Source: Bryobacterales bacterium (lineage in GTDB: Bacteria > Acidobacteriota > Terriglobia > Bryobacterales > Bryobacteraceae). Taken from it: 64,000 bases of DNA. Under the pieces are notes generated by a model. The model was not told the origin of the DNA, did not search any database, and saw nothing but the letters and a program-made list of their open reading frames with translations. Of the stretch, positions 1-10,730 are shown in pieces (position 1 is the first letter of the stretch; each line of letters begins with the position of its first letter). The stretch covers positions 1 through 64,000 of the forward strand of contig JADZBH010000018.1 in the NCBI GenBank assembly GCA_020852175.1. Reading direction: 5' to 3'. A program made the translations under genes and the position numbers.

Positions 1-738
1 CGCATTGCGCTGGAGTGGCCCAGCTACGGTCGTCCGCGGATCACACGCGAGTTGCGGCGGCGCGGCTGGACGGTGAATCCCAAGCGCGTGTACCGGCTCA
101 TGCGGGAGGACAACCTGCTATGCGTGCAGAAGCGCAAGTTCGTGGTGACGACCAACTCCAATCATGGGCGGAAGGTCTACCCGAACCTGGCGCGCGACAT
201 GGCGCTGACCGGCGTGGACCAGCTCTGGGTGGCCGATATCACCTACATCCGGCTGCGAGAGGAGTTCGTGTTCCTGGCGGTGATCCTGGACGCCTACTCG
301 CGCCGGGTGATCGGATGGGAGTTGAACCGGACACTGGAGGATGAGTTGACGCTGGCGGCCTTACGCATGGCGTTGGCGCGGCGCATGGTGCGGCCCGGAC
401 TGGTTCATCACTCCGATCGTGGCTCGCAGTACGCCAGCAACGATTACACCGGCCTGCTCCAGGACAAGGGGATCGAAATCAGCATGTCGCGGAAGGGGAA
501 TCCCTGGGACAACGCGGCCTGCGAGTCCTTCATGAAGACGCTGAAGTACGAGGAAGTGCATCGCAACGAATACCGCAACCTGGCCGAGGCGCGGGCCTCG
601 ATCCACGTGTTTCTGGAGAAGGTCTACAACCGCAAGCGCCTGCACTCGGCCCTCGGCTACGTGCCGCCCGCCGAGTTCGAGGCCGGCCTGGCCGCGCGGA
701 ACCGAAAGGCTGCCGCTTCGCGGCAGCTTCCCTTATGA
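1..738 (+). CDS. IS3-family transposase OrfB (DDE integrase core), 5'-truncated by window edge
   Basis: The reading frame is open from base 1, so the first residues (RIALEWPSYGRPRITRELR) belong to the helix-turn-helix-like N-terminus typical of OrfB and the true start lies upstream. The rve integrase core follows, with the three catalytic acids in WVADITYI, HHSDRGSQY and NPWDNAACESFMKTLK. The C-terminus (YNRKRLHSALGYVPPAEFE) is the standard IS3 OrfB ending. The protein catalyses cut-and-copy transposition, normally as an OrfAB frameshift fusion, but orfA is not visible here. The frame looks intact to its stop, so this copy could be active. Confidence 0.93.
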   Translation, partial: RIALEWPSYGRPRITRELRRRGWTVNPKRVYRLMREDNLLCVQKRKFVVTTNSNHGRKVYPNLARDMALTGVDQLWVADITYIRLREEFVFLAVILDAYSRRVIGWELNRTLEDELTLAALRMALARRMVRPGLVHHSDRGSQYASNDYTGLLQDKGIEISMSRKGNPWDNAACESFMKTLKYEEVHRNEYRNLAEARASIHVFLEKVYNRKRLHSALGYVPPAEFEAGLAARNRKAAASRQLPL

Positions 739-966
739 GTTTTCCCAGGCATCGGGAAATCTATCCGTCCGATGGAGGCGCCGCCGGTCAAGACCACGCC
801 CCCGCTCATCGTGCGGATGAGTTTCCAGCGGGTTATTCCTTGGCGGGTTGCTCTCCAGCAGAGCCTGCCTCCGCTTCGCCCACCGCCTTCGAGTATGCTT
901 CCCTTTGGTCCTGCCGCGCTAGAAGTTTTCAGCCAACGGCCAACTGTGTCTTAACTGTTTGTCTCA
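1..966 (+). mobile_element. IS3-family insertion sequence, right part (left end outside window)
   Basis: The segment holds the 3' part of an IS3-type orfB transposase followed by about 230 non-coding bases. I place the right end at 966 because bases 947-966, read on the minus strand, begin TGAGACAAACAGTTAAGACA. That TG start matches the TG...CA termini of IS3 elements and resembles ends I associate with IS3 elements of soil bacteria. The left end and orfA lie outside the window, so neither the inverted repeat pair nor the target duplication can be checked. The transposase is certain; the right boundary is an inference. Confidence 0.6.
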
Positions 967-1414
967 GCCCAGGGGGCAAGGGCAAACACTCTTCCTCCTG
1001 GCCTGATGGAGGCGGAAGTTGGCCGCGCACCTCGATCACGTCGGGCTGACGTTCGTGCCGCGTGATCACCGGCGGTCGTGCACCTGCTCTTGTGAACACG
1101 TCTTGAAGAACGCCAGCCACCCCCTGCATTGCGCTGTCAGTAAGGGATGCTTCAAAGCTCCGACTGTTGCGATCTTCCTTGTACTTCAGTGTGTTTCGAT
1201 TGGCCGATGGGTTTGTAGCTGGAGTGCTGGACGCAACTGATCCCGCTGTGTCTGCATTGCTATTCCGCATCCCGACGCGGGTTCCGCATTCCACACAGGC
1301 AACGGCTCCGCGCTCCAGCACATCACGGCAATTCATGCATCGTGCTTGAGATCCACAGGCCTGGCAATAAAAACCTCGCTCCGCGAGGAGCATTTCGCAC
1401 GACGGGCAGTTCAT
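929..1414 (-). CDS. Zinc-ribbon protein, C-terminus possibly truncated by the IS
   Basis: The chosen ATG at 1414 gives a 161-residue protein and has an AGGAGG-type ribosome site at 1430-1435 (about 14 bases upstream); a longer frame to 1561 has no such support. The N-terminus carries four CxxC knuckles (CPSC, CQAC, CMNC, CVEC) within the first 45 residues, which is a double zinc ribbon. The rest is polar and low in structure. The last dozen residues (LRQTVKTQLAVG) are encoded by what looks like the terminal repeat of the adjacent IS3 element, so the original C-terminus was probably lost by the insertion. The function is unknown; such ribbons often mediate protein or nucleic-acid contacts. Confidence 0.6.
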   Translation of the reverse strand: MNCPSCEMLLAERGFYCQACGSQARCMNCRDVLERGAVACVECGTRVGMRNSNADTAGSVASSTPATNPSANRNTLKYKEDRNSRSFEASLTDSAMQGVAGVLQDVFTRAGARPPVITRHERQPDVIEVRGQLPPPSGQEEECLPLPPGLRQTVKTQLAVG

Positions 1415-1677
1415 ACTAATTTCGTGGAACCTCCTGCTCAATCTCTTGAACATAGTGTACTGCAAGAACATGTTTGGATAACTTTGTTCTGGCAGCCCGA
1501 GATTGACACATTCTGTTCCTAACGGAGCCGCACGGCGGCTTTCGCCGAGGTTTGAGGGCAATGGCTAACTCCAAGCGAAACAGGCACGTGAAGGGGTGGC
1601 TTTCGGCGGAAACCTTCTTCGGACCTTCTTTGCGGGATTTGGCTGGGGAGTGGAGTACCGCTAAACTATTGATTTAG

Positions 1678-1753
<76 letters not shown>

Positions 1754-1775
1754 GGTTCGGGGGGACAACCTTTCC

Positions 1776-1804
1776 ACGATAGCATGCGCATACGGGAACC
1801 GCAA
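1776..1804 (-). promoter_or_regulatory. Candidate sigma-70 promoter of tRNA-Lys
   Basis: On the minus strand, TTGCGG (1799-1804) and TATCGT (1776-1781) are separated by 17 bases and lie 22 bases upstream of the tRNA 5' end. Spacing and position fit a housekeeping promoter; the -35 box is a weak match. Confidence 0.4.
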
Positions 1805-1847
1805 CGGAATCAGGCCTGCCGCCACATGCGCGACGCCGTGACGGCGC

Positions 1848-1853
1848 TACAAT
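1848..1853 (+). promoter_or_regulatory. -10 box TACAAT, near-leaderless arrangement
   Basis: TACAAT matches the -10 consensus at five of six positions and ends 11 bases before the ATG at 1865, so transcription would begin only about five bases before the gene. No Shine-Dalgarno sequence is present in the gap and no convincing -35 box is seen. Confidence 0.4.
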
Positions 1854-1864
1854 GAAAACACGTT

Positions 1865-3214
1865 ATGACCCAGTCTTCCCGTCGCCGGTTTCTGCAATCC
1901 AGCGCCGCGGGCGCGGCGCTCGCCTCCGCCGCCGCCGGGCAAGCGCAACGGCCCGTCCCGGCCAACAATAAGCTGCAAACCGCGCTCATCGGCTGCGGCG
2001 GCATGGGCCATGCCGATCTGCAATCCTCGCTGGCCACCGGGCAGGTACAAGTGGTCGCCGCGGCCGACGTCTATCAGGGCCGCCTGGACGCCATGAAGGA
2101 GCAGTACGGCGCGCAGGTGTTCACCACGCGGGACTACCGCGAGGTGCTGGCGCGGCCTGACATCGACTTCGTCATCGTGGCAACGCCGGACCACTGGCAC
2201 CAGAAGATCGCCATTGACGCGATGAACGCCGGCAAGGATGTCTACGTCGAAAAACCCATGGTCCAGCAGGTCTCCGAAGGCCGGGCTCTGGTGGAGGCGC
2301 AGGCGCGCACGAAGCGCGTTTTACAGGTGGGCAGCCAGCGTGTCAGTTCCGTGGTATACGCCAAGGCGGGCGAACTGGTGCGCGCCGGATCCATCGGCAC
2401 GTTCAATATGATCGAAGCCTGGTGGGACCGCAACTCGGCGCTCGGCGCCTGGCAGTATTCCATTCCGCCCGGCGCGGCGCCGGAAAACATCGACTGGGAC
2501 CGTTTTCTCGGCGCGGCGCCCAAGCGCCCCTTTGAACCGGTCCGCCTGTTCCGCTGGCGCAACTACCGCGACTACGGCACCGGCGTGACGGGCGACCTGT
2601 TCGTCCACCTGTTCAGCGGCATGCACGCCATCACCGGCGCGCTCGGGCCCACGCGCGTGTATGCCACCGGCGGCCTCCGCTACTGGAAGGATGGCCGCGA
2701 CGTGCCCGACGTGATGCTCGGCCTGTTCGACTATCCCGAAACGAAAAACCACCCGGCGTTCAACCTGATTCTGCGCGTGAACTTCGTCGATGGCTCCGGC
2801 GGCGGCCATACCTTCCGTTTCATCGGCGACGAAGGCGTGTTGACGGTGAACCCCGGCGACGTGACGCTGGCGCGGCAGCCCAAGGAGAGCGAACCCGGCT
2901 ACACGATCGGCACCTTCGCCCAGGCGACCCAGGAAAAGTTCCTTGCCGAATACCGGAAGAAGTATCCGCCCCAGCGTGTGACCGCCGCCGCCATGCGTCC
3001 GAGGACCATGGAGCGCTACCCGCAGCCGCCCGGCTATAGCGACCACCGGCATCATCACGAAATCTTCGTGAACGCCGTGCGCTCGCGCCAGCCCGTGGTG
3101 GAAGATGCCGCCTTCGGCTTCCGCGCCGCCGGGCCCGCCCTGCTGTGCAACCAGAGCTACTTCGACAAGAAGATCGTCCATTGGGACCCCGTGAAGATGG
3201 AGACCGTAGGGTAG
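1865..3214 (+). CDS. Gfo/Idh/MocA family oxidoreductase with Tat-type signal
   Basis: The N-terminus (RRRFLQSSAAGAALASAAAG) is a twin-arginine signal, so the 449-residue protein is probably exported folded with its NAD(P) cofactor. A Rossmann fold follows, with nucleotide motif ALIGCGGMGHADL at about residues 39-51 and the family EKP motif (VYVEKPMVQQ) supplying the usual catalytic lysine. The C-terminal half is the beta-sheet substrate domain. The family oxidises or epimerises sugars, inositols and related polyols; the substrate cannot be read from sequence. The gene is nine bases from a second, clearly related copy, so the pair is a tandem duplication in one operon. Confidence 0.9.
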   Translation: MTQSSRRRFLQSSAAGAALASAAAGQAQRPVPANNKLQTALIGCGGMGHADLQSSLATGQVQVVAAADVYQGRLDAMKEQYGAQVFTTRDYREVLARPDIDFVIVATPDHWHQKIAIDAMNAGKDVYVEKPMVQQVSEGRALVEAQARTKRVLQVGSQRVSSVVYAKAGELVRAGSIGTFNMIEAWWDRNSALGAWQYSIPPGAAPENIDWDRFLGAAPKRPFEPVRLFRWRNYRDYGTGVTGDLFVHLFSGMHAITGALGPTRVYATGGLRYWKDGRDVPDVMLGLFDYPETKNHPAFNLILRVNFVDGSGGGHTFRFIGDEGVLTVNPGDVTLARQPKESEPGYTIGTFAQATQEKFLAEYRKKYPPQRVTAAAMRPRTMERYPQPPGYSDHRHHHEIFVNAVRSRQPVVEDAAFGFRAAGPALLCNQSYFDKKIVHWDPVKMETVG

Positions 3215-3223
3215 GGAACGGCC

Positions 3224-4495
3224 ATGGCACAATCACCGAACGGCAGGATTCAATTCGCGCTCATCGGCTGCGGCGGCATGGGCCAGGGCGACGCGCGCAA
3301 CGCCCTCGACCATGGCGGCGCGCACATCGTGGCCGCCGCCGATCTCTACGACGGCCGTCTCACGCGCATGAAGGAGAGCTTCGGCGCGCACCTGTTCACC
3401 ACGCGCGACTACCGCGAGGTGCTGGCGCGCAAGGACGTGGACGCCGTCATCATCGCCACGCCCGATCTGTGGCACTCGCGCATCTCGATCGACGCCATGA
3501 ACGCGGGCAAGGACGTCTACTGCCAGAAGCCCATGGTGCAGAAGATCGCCCAGGGCTACGACGTGATCGCGGCGCAAAAAAAGACCGGCCGCATCTTCAT
3601 GGTCGGCAGCCAGTATGTCAGCTCGCAGACTTATCACAAGGCGAAACAGTTGCTCGCTTCGGGAGCCATCGGCGAACTGAACATGGTGGAGTCGTGGCTG
3701 GACCGCAACTCGGCCGTCGGCGCCTGGCAGTACTCGATTCCGCCCGACGCCTCGCCGGAGACCGTGGATTGGGACCGCTACCTGGGCAACCTCGCCCCCC
3801 GGCGCCCGTTCGACGCCATGCGTTTCTTCCGCTGGCGCAATTACCAGGACTACGGCACGGGGCTGGCGGGCGACCTCTACATTCACCTGCTGAGCGGCCT
3901 GCACTTCGCCGTGAACTCGCTGGGCCCGGTGCGCGTGTTTTCCACCGGAGGCACGCGTTATTGGACAGACGGACGCGACGTGCCCGACGTGAACCTGGCG
4001 CTGCTGGACTATCCGAAGACCGCCGCGCACCCCGAGTTCACGCTGACGCTGAAGGTGAATTTCGCCAGCGGCGGACAAATGGAAAGCTTCGGCACGCGGT
4101 TGACCGGCAGCGAAGGCGTGATCGAGATCGGTTATACGACGGTGAGTTTGCGGCGGCGTCCGCCGGAGTCCGAGCCGGGCTACACGTTGAGCACCTTCAC
4201 CAAGGCCACGCAAGCGAAGTTCCTCGAAGACTACCGACGGAAGTATCCGGTGAAGCCGGTTACGGCCGCCGGGCTGCGGCAGGACAAGGAGGACGTCTAC
4301 AACGCGGGCGCGGGTTACAGCGCGCACCACGATCATCACCGCGCTTTCTGGAACGCCGTGCGCACGCGCAAGCCGCACCTGGAGGACGCCGTGTTCGGCA
4401 TGAGGGCGGCGGCTCCGGCGCTGCTGTCTAACCAGAGCCTGTATGAAAACCGCGTGCTTACCTGGGATCCCGTGGCGATGAAGGTGACGTCGTAG
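3224..4495 (+). CDS. Gfo/Idh/MocA family oxidoreductase without export signal
   Basis: This 423-residue protein resembles its upstream neighbour along its whole length: FALIGCGGMGQGDARN at residues 12-27, VYCQKPMVQKI in place of the EKP motif, and shared blocks such as DRNSAVGAWQYSIPP. It starts directly at the Rossmann fold with no signal peptide, so it should be cytoplasmic while the neighbour is exported. The usual EKP motif reads QKP; the lysine is kept. The start follows the upstream stop by nine bases. The last 38 bases overlap the convergent gene on the minus strand. The substrate is unknown, most likely a sugar or polyol. Confidence 0.88.
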   Translation: MAQSPNGRIQFALIGCGGMGQGDARNALDHGGAHIVAAADLYDGRLTRMKESFGAHLFTTRDYREVLARKDVDAVIIATPDLWHSRISIDAMNAGKDVYCQKPMVQKIAQGYDVIAAQKKTGRIFMVGSQYVSSQTYHKAKQLLASGAIGELNMVESWLDRNSAVGAWQYSIPPDASPETVDWDRYLGNLAPRRPFDAMRFFRWRNYQDYGTGLAGDLYIHLLSGLHFAVNSLGPVRVFSTGGTRYWTDGRDVPDVNLALLDYPKTAAHPEFTLTLKVNFASGGQMESFGTRLTGSEGVIEIGYTTVSLRRRPPESEPGYTLSTFTKATQAKFLEDYRRKYPVKPVTAAGLRQDKEDVYNAGAGYSAHHDHHRAFWNAVRTRKPHLEDAVFGMRAAAPALLSNQSLYENRVLTWDPVAMKVTS

Positions 4496-5144
4496 CGCGG
4501 CGGCGCAGGTAGTGTGACACGGCCACCATCAGGGCCGCGCCGCACAGGGCGGGCGTGATCAGCAGCCAGTCGGCGCGGACCGAGGTGTTTTTCGGGACGC
4601 CGGTTTCGTACGCCAGCGCGGCGGCCAGCGCGGCGGCCAGTCCCCACAGGCCCACGCGGGGCTTGCGGAAAATGATGGCCGTGAGTCCGGCCAGCGGCGC
4701 GCCGAGAATGGCGAGGACCAGCAGCGGGAACTGGATCCAGCGCGTGCGCGGACCGGCGGCCATGTGCGTGCGCACAAAGCGGACATTTTCTTCGTTGGCC
4801 TCGAAGGTGTGCTGGGGAAAGATGATGCGGCCGCTGTCGCGAGAGCGCGCGTAGAACAGCAGCAGGCGGTCTCCGGGGCGGGCGGGAAACGCGCCGAGCG
4901 AGGCCTGCCAGCGGCCTTCTATATGGTCGCCGCGGACGGCCTCCACCACGTCGACGGCGGTCCAGCCGGGCGCCTGGCCCGGCCCGATCACCTCGACGAT
5001 CACGATGGGAAACCAGCCCTGGCCCAGCGGGGCCTTGGCGAAAGGCGCTTTCCCTTCCGGCGCGGCGGCGGCCAGCGCGCTGAGCGTCAACAGTACCGCG
5101 AGCAGGCGCACGGAGGCCTTAGCCCGCGCTCCCGGTTTCCCCAT
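4458..5144 (-). CDS. Membrane protein of unknown function downstream of sdhB
   Basis: From the ATG at 5144 this encodes 228 residues. There is an N-terminal signal-like segment ([17 protein letters not shown]), a soluble region of about 110 residues, then two or three hydrophobic helices near the C-terminus ([19 protein letters not shown] and following) and a basic tail. The start overlaps the end of sdhB by 26 bases, so it is probably translated with the sdh operon. The soluble part includes [20 protein letters not shown], compatible with an OB-like or beta-rich fold, but I do not recognise a family. A role linked to succinate dehydrogenase is suggested only by position. Confidence 0.6.
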   Translation of the reverse strand: MGKPGARAKASVRLLAVLLTLSALAAAAPEGKAPFAKAPLGQGWFPIVIVEVIGPGQAPGWTAVDVVEAVRGDHIEGRWQASLGAFPARPGDRLLLFYARSRDSGRIIFPQHTFEANEENVRFVRTHMAAGPRTRWIQFPLLVLAILGAPLAGLTAIIFRKPRVGLWGLAAALAAALAYETGVPKNTSVRADWLLITPALCGAALMVAVSHYLRRRATTSPSSPRDPR

Positions 5145-5892
5145 GCGGACGCTCGCCGAAGGCCGCGCACAGATAGTCGCGGTGCATGCGTGCGATGTTC
5201 TCGATGGAGATGCGCTTGGGGCAGACGGCTTCGCATTCGCCGATGTTGCCGCAGGCGCCGAAGCCTTCAATGGCCATCTGGCGCACCATGCCCAGGGCGC
5301 GTTCGTGCCGCTCCGGCTGGCCCTGCGGCAGCAGGCCGAGGTGGGAGACCTTGGCCGAGGTGAACAGCGATGCCGAGGCGTTCGGGCAGGCCGCCACGCA
5401 GGCGCCGCAGCCGATGCACTGGGCGGCGTCCATGGCGCGCTCGGCGTCGCTCTTGGGCACGGGAAGTGCGTTGCCGTCGGGGGGAGCGCCCGTGGAGACG
5501 CTGACGTAGCCGCCGGCGGCGATGATGCGGTCGAAGGCGCCGCGGTCCACCATCAGGTCCTTCAACACGGGGAAGGCCATGGCGCGCCACGGTTCCAGGT
5601 AAAGCTCGTCGCCGTCCTTGAAGTGGCGCATGTGAAGCTGGCACACCGTGGTGCCGGGCATGGGGCCGTGGGCGACGCCGTTGATCACGAAGCCGCAGCA
5701 GCCGCAGATGCCCTCGCGGCAGTCGTGTTCAAAGGCCACGGGGTCCTCGCCCCGGGCGGTCAGGTCCTCGTTCAACACGTCGAGCATTTCGAGGAAGCTC
5801 ATGTGCTCGCTCACGTTGGGGCATTCGTAGCGGACCAGCTTGCCTTCCGCGTCGCGGCCTTTTTGCCGCCAGACATGCAGGATGATCTTCAT
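5119..5892 (-). CDS. sdhB: Succinate dehydrogenase/fumarate reductase iron-sulfur subunit
   Basis: The product (257 residues from the ATG at 5892, behind an AGGGAG ribosome site) passes electrons from the flavoprotein to the membrane quinone site. It has the N-terminal 2Fe-2S ferredoxin domain with [11 protein letters not shown], then [13 protein letters not shown] and [13 protein letters not shown] for the 4Fe-4S and 3Fe-4S clusters. The 2Fe-2S and cluster spacing resembles the SdhB/FrdB type that pairs with a single di-heme cytochrome b anchor. It is the third gene of sdhC-A-B, 16 bases after sdhA. A longer frame exists upstream but lies within the sdhA coding region. Confidence 0.95.
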   Translation of the reverse strand: MKIILHVWRQKGRDAEGKLVRYECPNVSEHMSFLEMLDVLNEDLTARGEDPVAFEHDCREGICGCCGFVINGVAHGPMPGTTVCQLHMRHFKDGDELYLEPWRAMAFPVLKDLMVDRGAFDRIIAAGGYVSVSTGAPPDGNALPVPKSDAERAMDAAQCIGCGACVAACPNASASLFTSAKVSHLGLLPQGQPERHERALGMVRQMAIEGFGACGNIGECEAVCPKRISIENIARMHRDYLCAAFGERPHGETGSAG

Positions 5893-5908
5893 TGGTTCCG
5901 GGCTCCCT

Positions 5909-7822
<1,914 letters not shown>

Positions 7823-7837
7823 GTCGGGATGCCTCGT

Positions 7838-8566
7838 CTACTTCACGACGCCCGCCAGCACGGCGAGCGGGATGGCGCAATTGCCGATGAGCAGCGCATA
7901 GGACGCGGCCCGCGCCAGTGAGCGGAGCGCCGGCGTGTAACGCGGATGGTTGAGGCCCAGGGATTGGAACAGGCTCCAGGCGCCGTGGTGGATGTGCAGC
8001 ATCAGCAGGATCATCGCGACGATGTACACCAGCGAAACCACGGGGTTGGCAAAACCGGCCACGACGTTTTCATACGGCGCCGGAACCTTGTGCAGCGCGT
8101 CCTGGTAACGGAAGTTCGGGTGCGCCACGCCGGAGGTGAAGTGGAGCAGGTGGTAAACGATGAACAGGGCCAGCAGCGGGCCGCTGACGCGCATGGTGCG
8201 CGAGGCGTAGCTCGATCCGGCGGGCGTCCATTTGGCGTAACCCTTGGGCCGGGCCTGGACGTTCATCCTGGTCAACTGCACGGCGGCGATGATGTGCAGC
8301 GCCACGGCGATCAACAGCACGGTCCGCGCGCCGTACAGCAGCGGAGGCGTTTCGTGCAGTTTCATGCCGTAGGCGTTCATCACTTCCGGGCCGAGGAAGA
8401 CCTGCAGGTTCCCCAGCATGTGGCCGATGACGAAGCCCGCGCCGATCAGGCCGGTGACGGCCATCACGGCTTTCTTGCCGACAGGAGAGTGATAAAAGCC
8501 AAGCAGCTTGCTGGTTTCGGCGCTCCTGGCGCCGGCGGCGGATCGCGCCGCGCTTCCCACGCTCAT
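7838..8566 (-). CDS. sdhC: Succinate dehydrogenase cytochrome b anchor (di-heme, single subunit)
   Basis: The 242-residue protein has five hydrophobic segments and several membrane histidines suited to bind two b hemes: VIGHMLGNLQ, VALHIIAAV, VYHLLHFTSG and LHIHHGAWSL. This layout is that of the one-subunit anchor of type B succinate:quinone reductases (Bacillus SdhC, Wolinella FrdC). It is the first gene of sdhC-A-B. An AGGGAG ribosome site precedes the ATG, and a TATCAT -10-like box lies about 45 bases upstream of it. A type B enzyme usually works with menaquinone, which is an inference here. Confidence 0.92.
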   Translation of the reverse strand: MSVGSAARSAAGARSAETSKLLGFYHSPVGKKAVMAVTGLIGAGFVIGHMLGNLQVFLGPEVMNAYGMKLHETPPLLYGARTVLLIAVALHIIAAVQLTRMNVQARPKGYAKWTPAGSSYASRTMRVSGPLLALFIVYHLLHFTSGVAHPNFRYQDALHKVPAPYENVVAGFANPVVSLVYIVAMILLMLHIHHGAWSLFQSLGLNHPRYTPALRSLARAASYALLIGNCAIPLAVLAGVVK

Positions 8567-8633
8567 TCAGATGGCTCCCTTTCCAAGTGTGATTGAACCT
8601 TTCATGATAGCGCCCAGAGGGCGGCGGGCCCGT

Positions 8634-9413
8634 TCACCGCGAGGCGATGGCGCGCACCGCGCCGATGCCCGAGGCCAGCGCGCTGGTGTACACGGCCGCG
8701 TCGGCGCCGTAGGAGATCACGTTGTAACCGGCTGCCATCCATTCGGCTGCCTGTTCGGATGAGCCCGGTTGGATGCCGGCCAGCTTGCCATGCTCCCGCG
8801 CCACGCGCGGCACGCGATGGAGGGCCTCCAGAAACCGGGGTTCCTGAAACCGGCCCGGAATGCCCATGGACTGGGACAGGTCGAAGTGGCCCACCCAGAG
8901 GATGTCGATGCCCGGCGTGGCGGCGATGGCATCGAGGTTCTCCATGCCGGTGAGGGATTCGATCTGGGCGATCACCGTCGTGTTGCGGTTCACCAGGTCG
9001 AAGTAGACGGCCGGGTCGGCGCCTTTCCAATCGGTATGCGCCGTACCGATGCCCACGCCGCGCCTGCCATGCGGGGCGAACTTCACGGCATCCACCAGCG
9101 CGCGCGCCTGCGCGGCCGTTTCCACGTTGGGGTTCATGACGCCCAGCGCTCCGGCGTCCATCGCCCGGGCGATGAAGTGATACAGTGTTTGCGGGACGCG
9201 CACGAACGGCGCCACGCTGGTGGCCTTGAACCAGCCGATCAGATCGGCCACGGTTTCGTTGCCGAAGCCGGAGTGCTCCATGTCGATCAACACGAAGTCG
9301 GCTTCCGCGTTGGCCACCATGTGCGCCACGCCGCGCGAATGAAACTCCCACAGCATGTGGCCGACGGGTACGCGCCCCTCGGCCACCACCTGTTGCAACC
9401 GGTTCGGCTTCAT
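8634..9413 (-). CDS. HpcH/HpaI family aldolase
   Basis: The 259-residue TIM-barrel protein shows the family's metal and substrate motifs: FVLIDMEHSGFGNET near residue 42, IAQIESLTGMENLD (metal-binding glutamate) and WVGHFDLSQSMG (metal-binding aspartate). These class II aldolases split or form 2-keto-3-deoxy acids using pyruvate and an aldehyde. It starts nine bases after the stop of the oxidoreductase gene at 9423-10568, so the pair probably acts in one sugar-acid pathway. The exact substrate is not visible. Confidence 0.88.
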   Translation of the reverse strand: MKPNRLQQVVAEGRVPVGHMLWEFHSRGVAHMVANAEADFVLIDMEHSGFGNETVADLIGWFKATSVAPFVRVPQTLYHFIARAMDAGALGVMNPNVETAAQARALVDAVKFAPHGRRGVGIGTAHTDWKGADPAVYFDLVNRNTTVIAQIESLTGMENLDAIAATPGIDILWVGHFDLSQSMGIPGRFQEPRFLEALHRVPRVAREHGKLAGIQPGSSEQAAEWMAAGYNVISYGADAAVYTSALASGIGAVRAIASR

Positions 9414-9422
9414 CGCAGCCGC

Positions 9423-10568
9423 TCAGCCCACTTTCACCCAGGCGCGCTTTTCACCGCTGTCCATCACGGCTTCAATGCACTTCATGCCCCAGGCGCCGTC
9501 GGCGAACGTGGGATAGTCGATGGGCGCTTTCGGGTCGGCCACGCGGCGGTAGAAGCGGCGGTAGAGCTGTTTGTGGGCGTCGTCATAGCCTTCGCTGTGG
9601 CCGCCGGGAAGATCGGCGAACGCGGCCGCCTCGGGCTTCAGCAGCGAAGGATCCTTGACGATGATCTGGTTGGGCGCGTTGCGATGGCCGATCCAGAGCT
9701 GGTCGGGCGACTCCTGGTTCCACATGACGCCGCACTTGGCGCCGAAGATCTCCATCTGGAAGCGGTTCTTGCAGCCGGCCGACATCTGGCTGACCGTGTA
9801 GGCGCCCCGCGTGCGCTCGCCCAGGCGTACCAGCACGCTGGCGAAGTCCTCGGTGGTGATGGGAATCTCCTGGTAGTCCTCCGGGCGCAGCATCTTGCCG
9901 GTGAAGGTCTCCACCTGTCCCTTCGGCTTTTTGCGCGTCTTGTGGAAGATGGCCGTATCGGCGCACACCTCGGTGATCTTCTGGCCGGTGAGGTGCTGCA
10001 CCATGTCCATCCAATGCGAGCCGATGTCGCCCACCACGCGCGAGCGGCCATTGTCGGCCGATTCGATGCGCCAGTTGTAGTCGGTGTCGTAGAGCAGCCA
10101 GTCCTGCGAATAGGTGCCCTGCACGATGAGCACCTCGCCCAGATCGCCCGCCGCGATCATCTGGCGGATCTGCTGCACCGCGGGATAGTAACGAAGGTTG
10201 TGATTCACGGCGTTGGCCACGCCGGTTTCGGCGGCCACTTGCACCATCTGGGCGGCCTCGGACGAGGTGATGGCCACGGGCTTTTCGCACAGCACGGCGC
10301 GGCCGGCCTTCATCGCGGCGATCGACATGGGCGCGTGCAGCGCGTTGGGCGTCAGAACGTGCACGGCGTCGATGGTGGAGTCATGGATGATCTCCTCCCA
10401 ACTCGTGGTGACGCGTTCCACGCCGAACGACTGGCTGACCGCCGCCGGGTCGACGCCGGGACCCACCGCGATGGCGGCCAGCTCCACGTTGCCCAGCCTG
10501 CGAATGGCCTCGGCGTGCACCTTGCCCATAAAACCCGAGCCGATGATCGCGGTTCTCAATTTCTTCAT
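9423..10568 (-). CDS. Gfo/Idh/MocA family oxidoreductase
   Basis: The 381-residue protein begins with a Rossmann motif (TAIIGSGFMGKVHAEAIRR) and has VLCEKPVAITSSEA as the EKP segment carrying the catalytic lysine. DIGSHWMDMVQHLTG is the family's GxHxxD-like substrate-site block. It has no signal peptide. An AGGAAGAC ribosome site precedes the ATG. It is the first gene of a two-gene operon with the downstream aldolase, consistent with oxidation of a sugar followed by retro-aldol cleavage; the substrate is unknown. Confidence 0.9.
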   Translation of the reverse strand: MKKLRTAIIGSGFMGKVHAEAIRRLGNVELAAIAVGPGVDPAAVSQSFGVERVTTSWEEIIHDSTIDAVHVLTPNALHAPMSIAAMKAGRAVLCEKPVAITSSEAAQMVQVAAETGVANAVNHNLRYYPAVQQIRQMIAAGDLGEVLIVQGTYSQDWLLYDTDYNWRIESADNGRSRVVGDIGSHWMDMVQHLTGQKITEVCADTAIFHKTRKKPKGQVETFTGKMLRPEDYQEIPITTEDFASVLVRLGERTRGAYTVSQMSAGCKNRFQMEIFGAKCGVMWNQESPDQLWIGHRNAPNQIIVKDPSLLKPEAAAFADLPGGHSEGYDDAHKQLYRRFYRRVADPKAPIDYPTFADGAWGMKCIEAVMDSGEKRAWVKVG

Positions 10569-10703
10569 GATGTCTTCCTTTCAGAGGAATGCCGGTCTGC
10601 ATTGCCGGATAGAGGACAGAGAGCCAATGTACCGCACTCGGCGGCGGGGCGGCAGTGCCGCGGCGCGGTCCGGTGAAGGAAAACAAATCGGGGCGGTCCT
10701 GTT

Positions 10704-10712
10704 TGCTATAGT
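10704..10712 (+). promoter_or_regulatory. Extended -10 promoter TGCTATAGT
   Basis: TGC-TATAGT is an extended -10 element with a five-of-six hexamer. It ends 18 bases before the ATG at 10731, leaving room for the AGGGA ribosome site of that gene. No clear -35 box is seen, as is common with extended -10 promoters. Confidence 0.45.
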
Positions 10713-10730
10713 GGTCGCCAAGGGACGGTT

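Noticed and set aside
735..1049. 104-codon plus-strand frame overlapping the transposase stop
   Set aside because: It runs through the proposed IS right end into the antisense of the zinc-ribbon gene and has no ribosome site. Its sequence resembles the translated non-coding tails of IS3-type elements.
3145..4431. 428-codon frame in a second plus-strand phase over the second oxidoreductase
   Set aside because: It is an Arg/Gly/Pro-rich shadow of a clearly coding frame with conserved family motifs.
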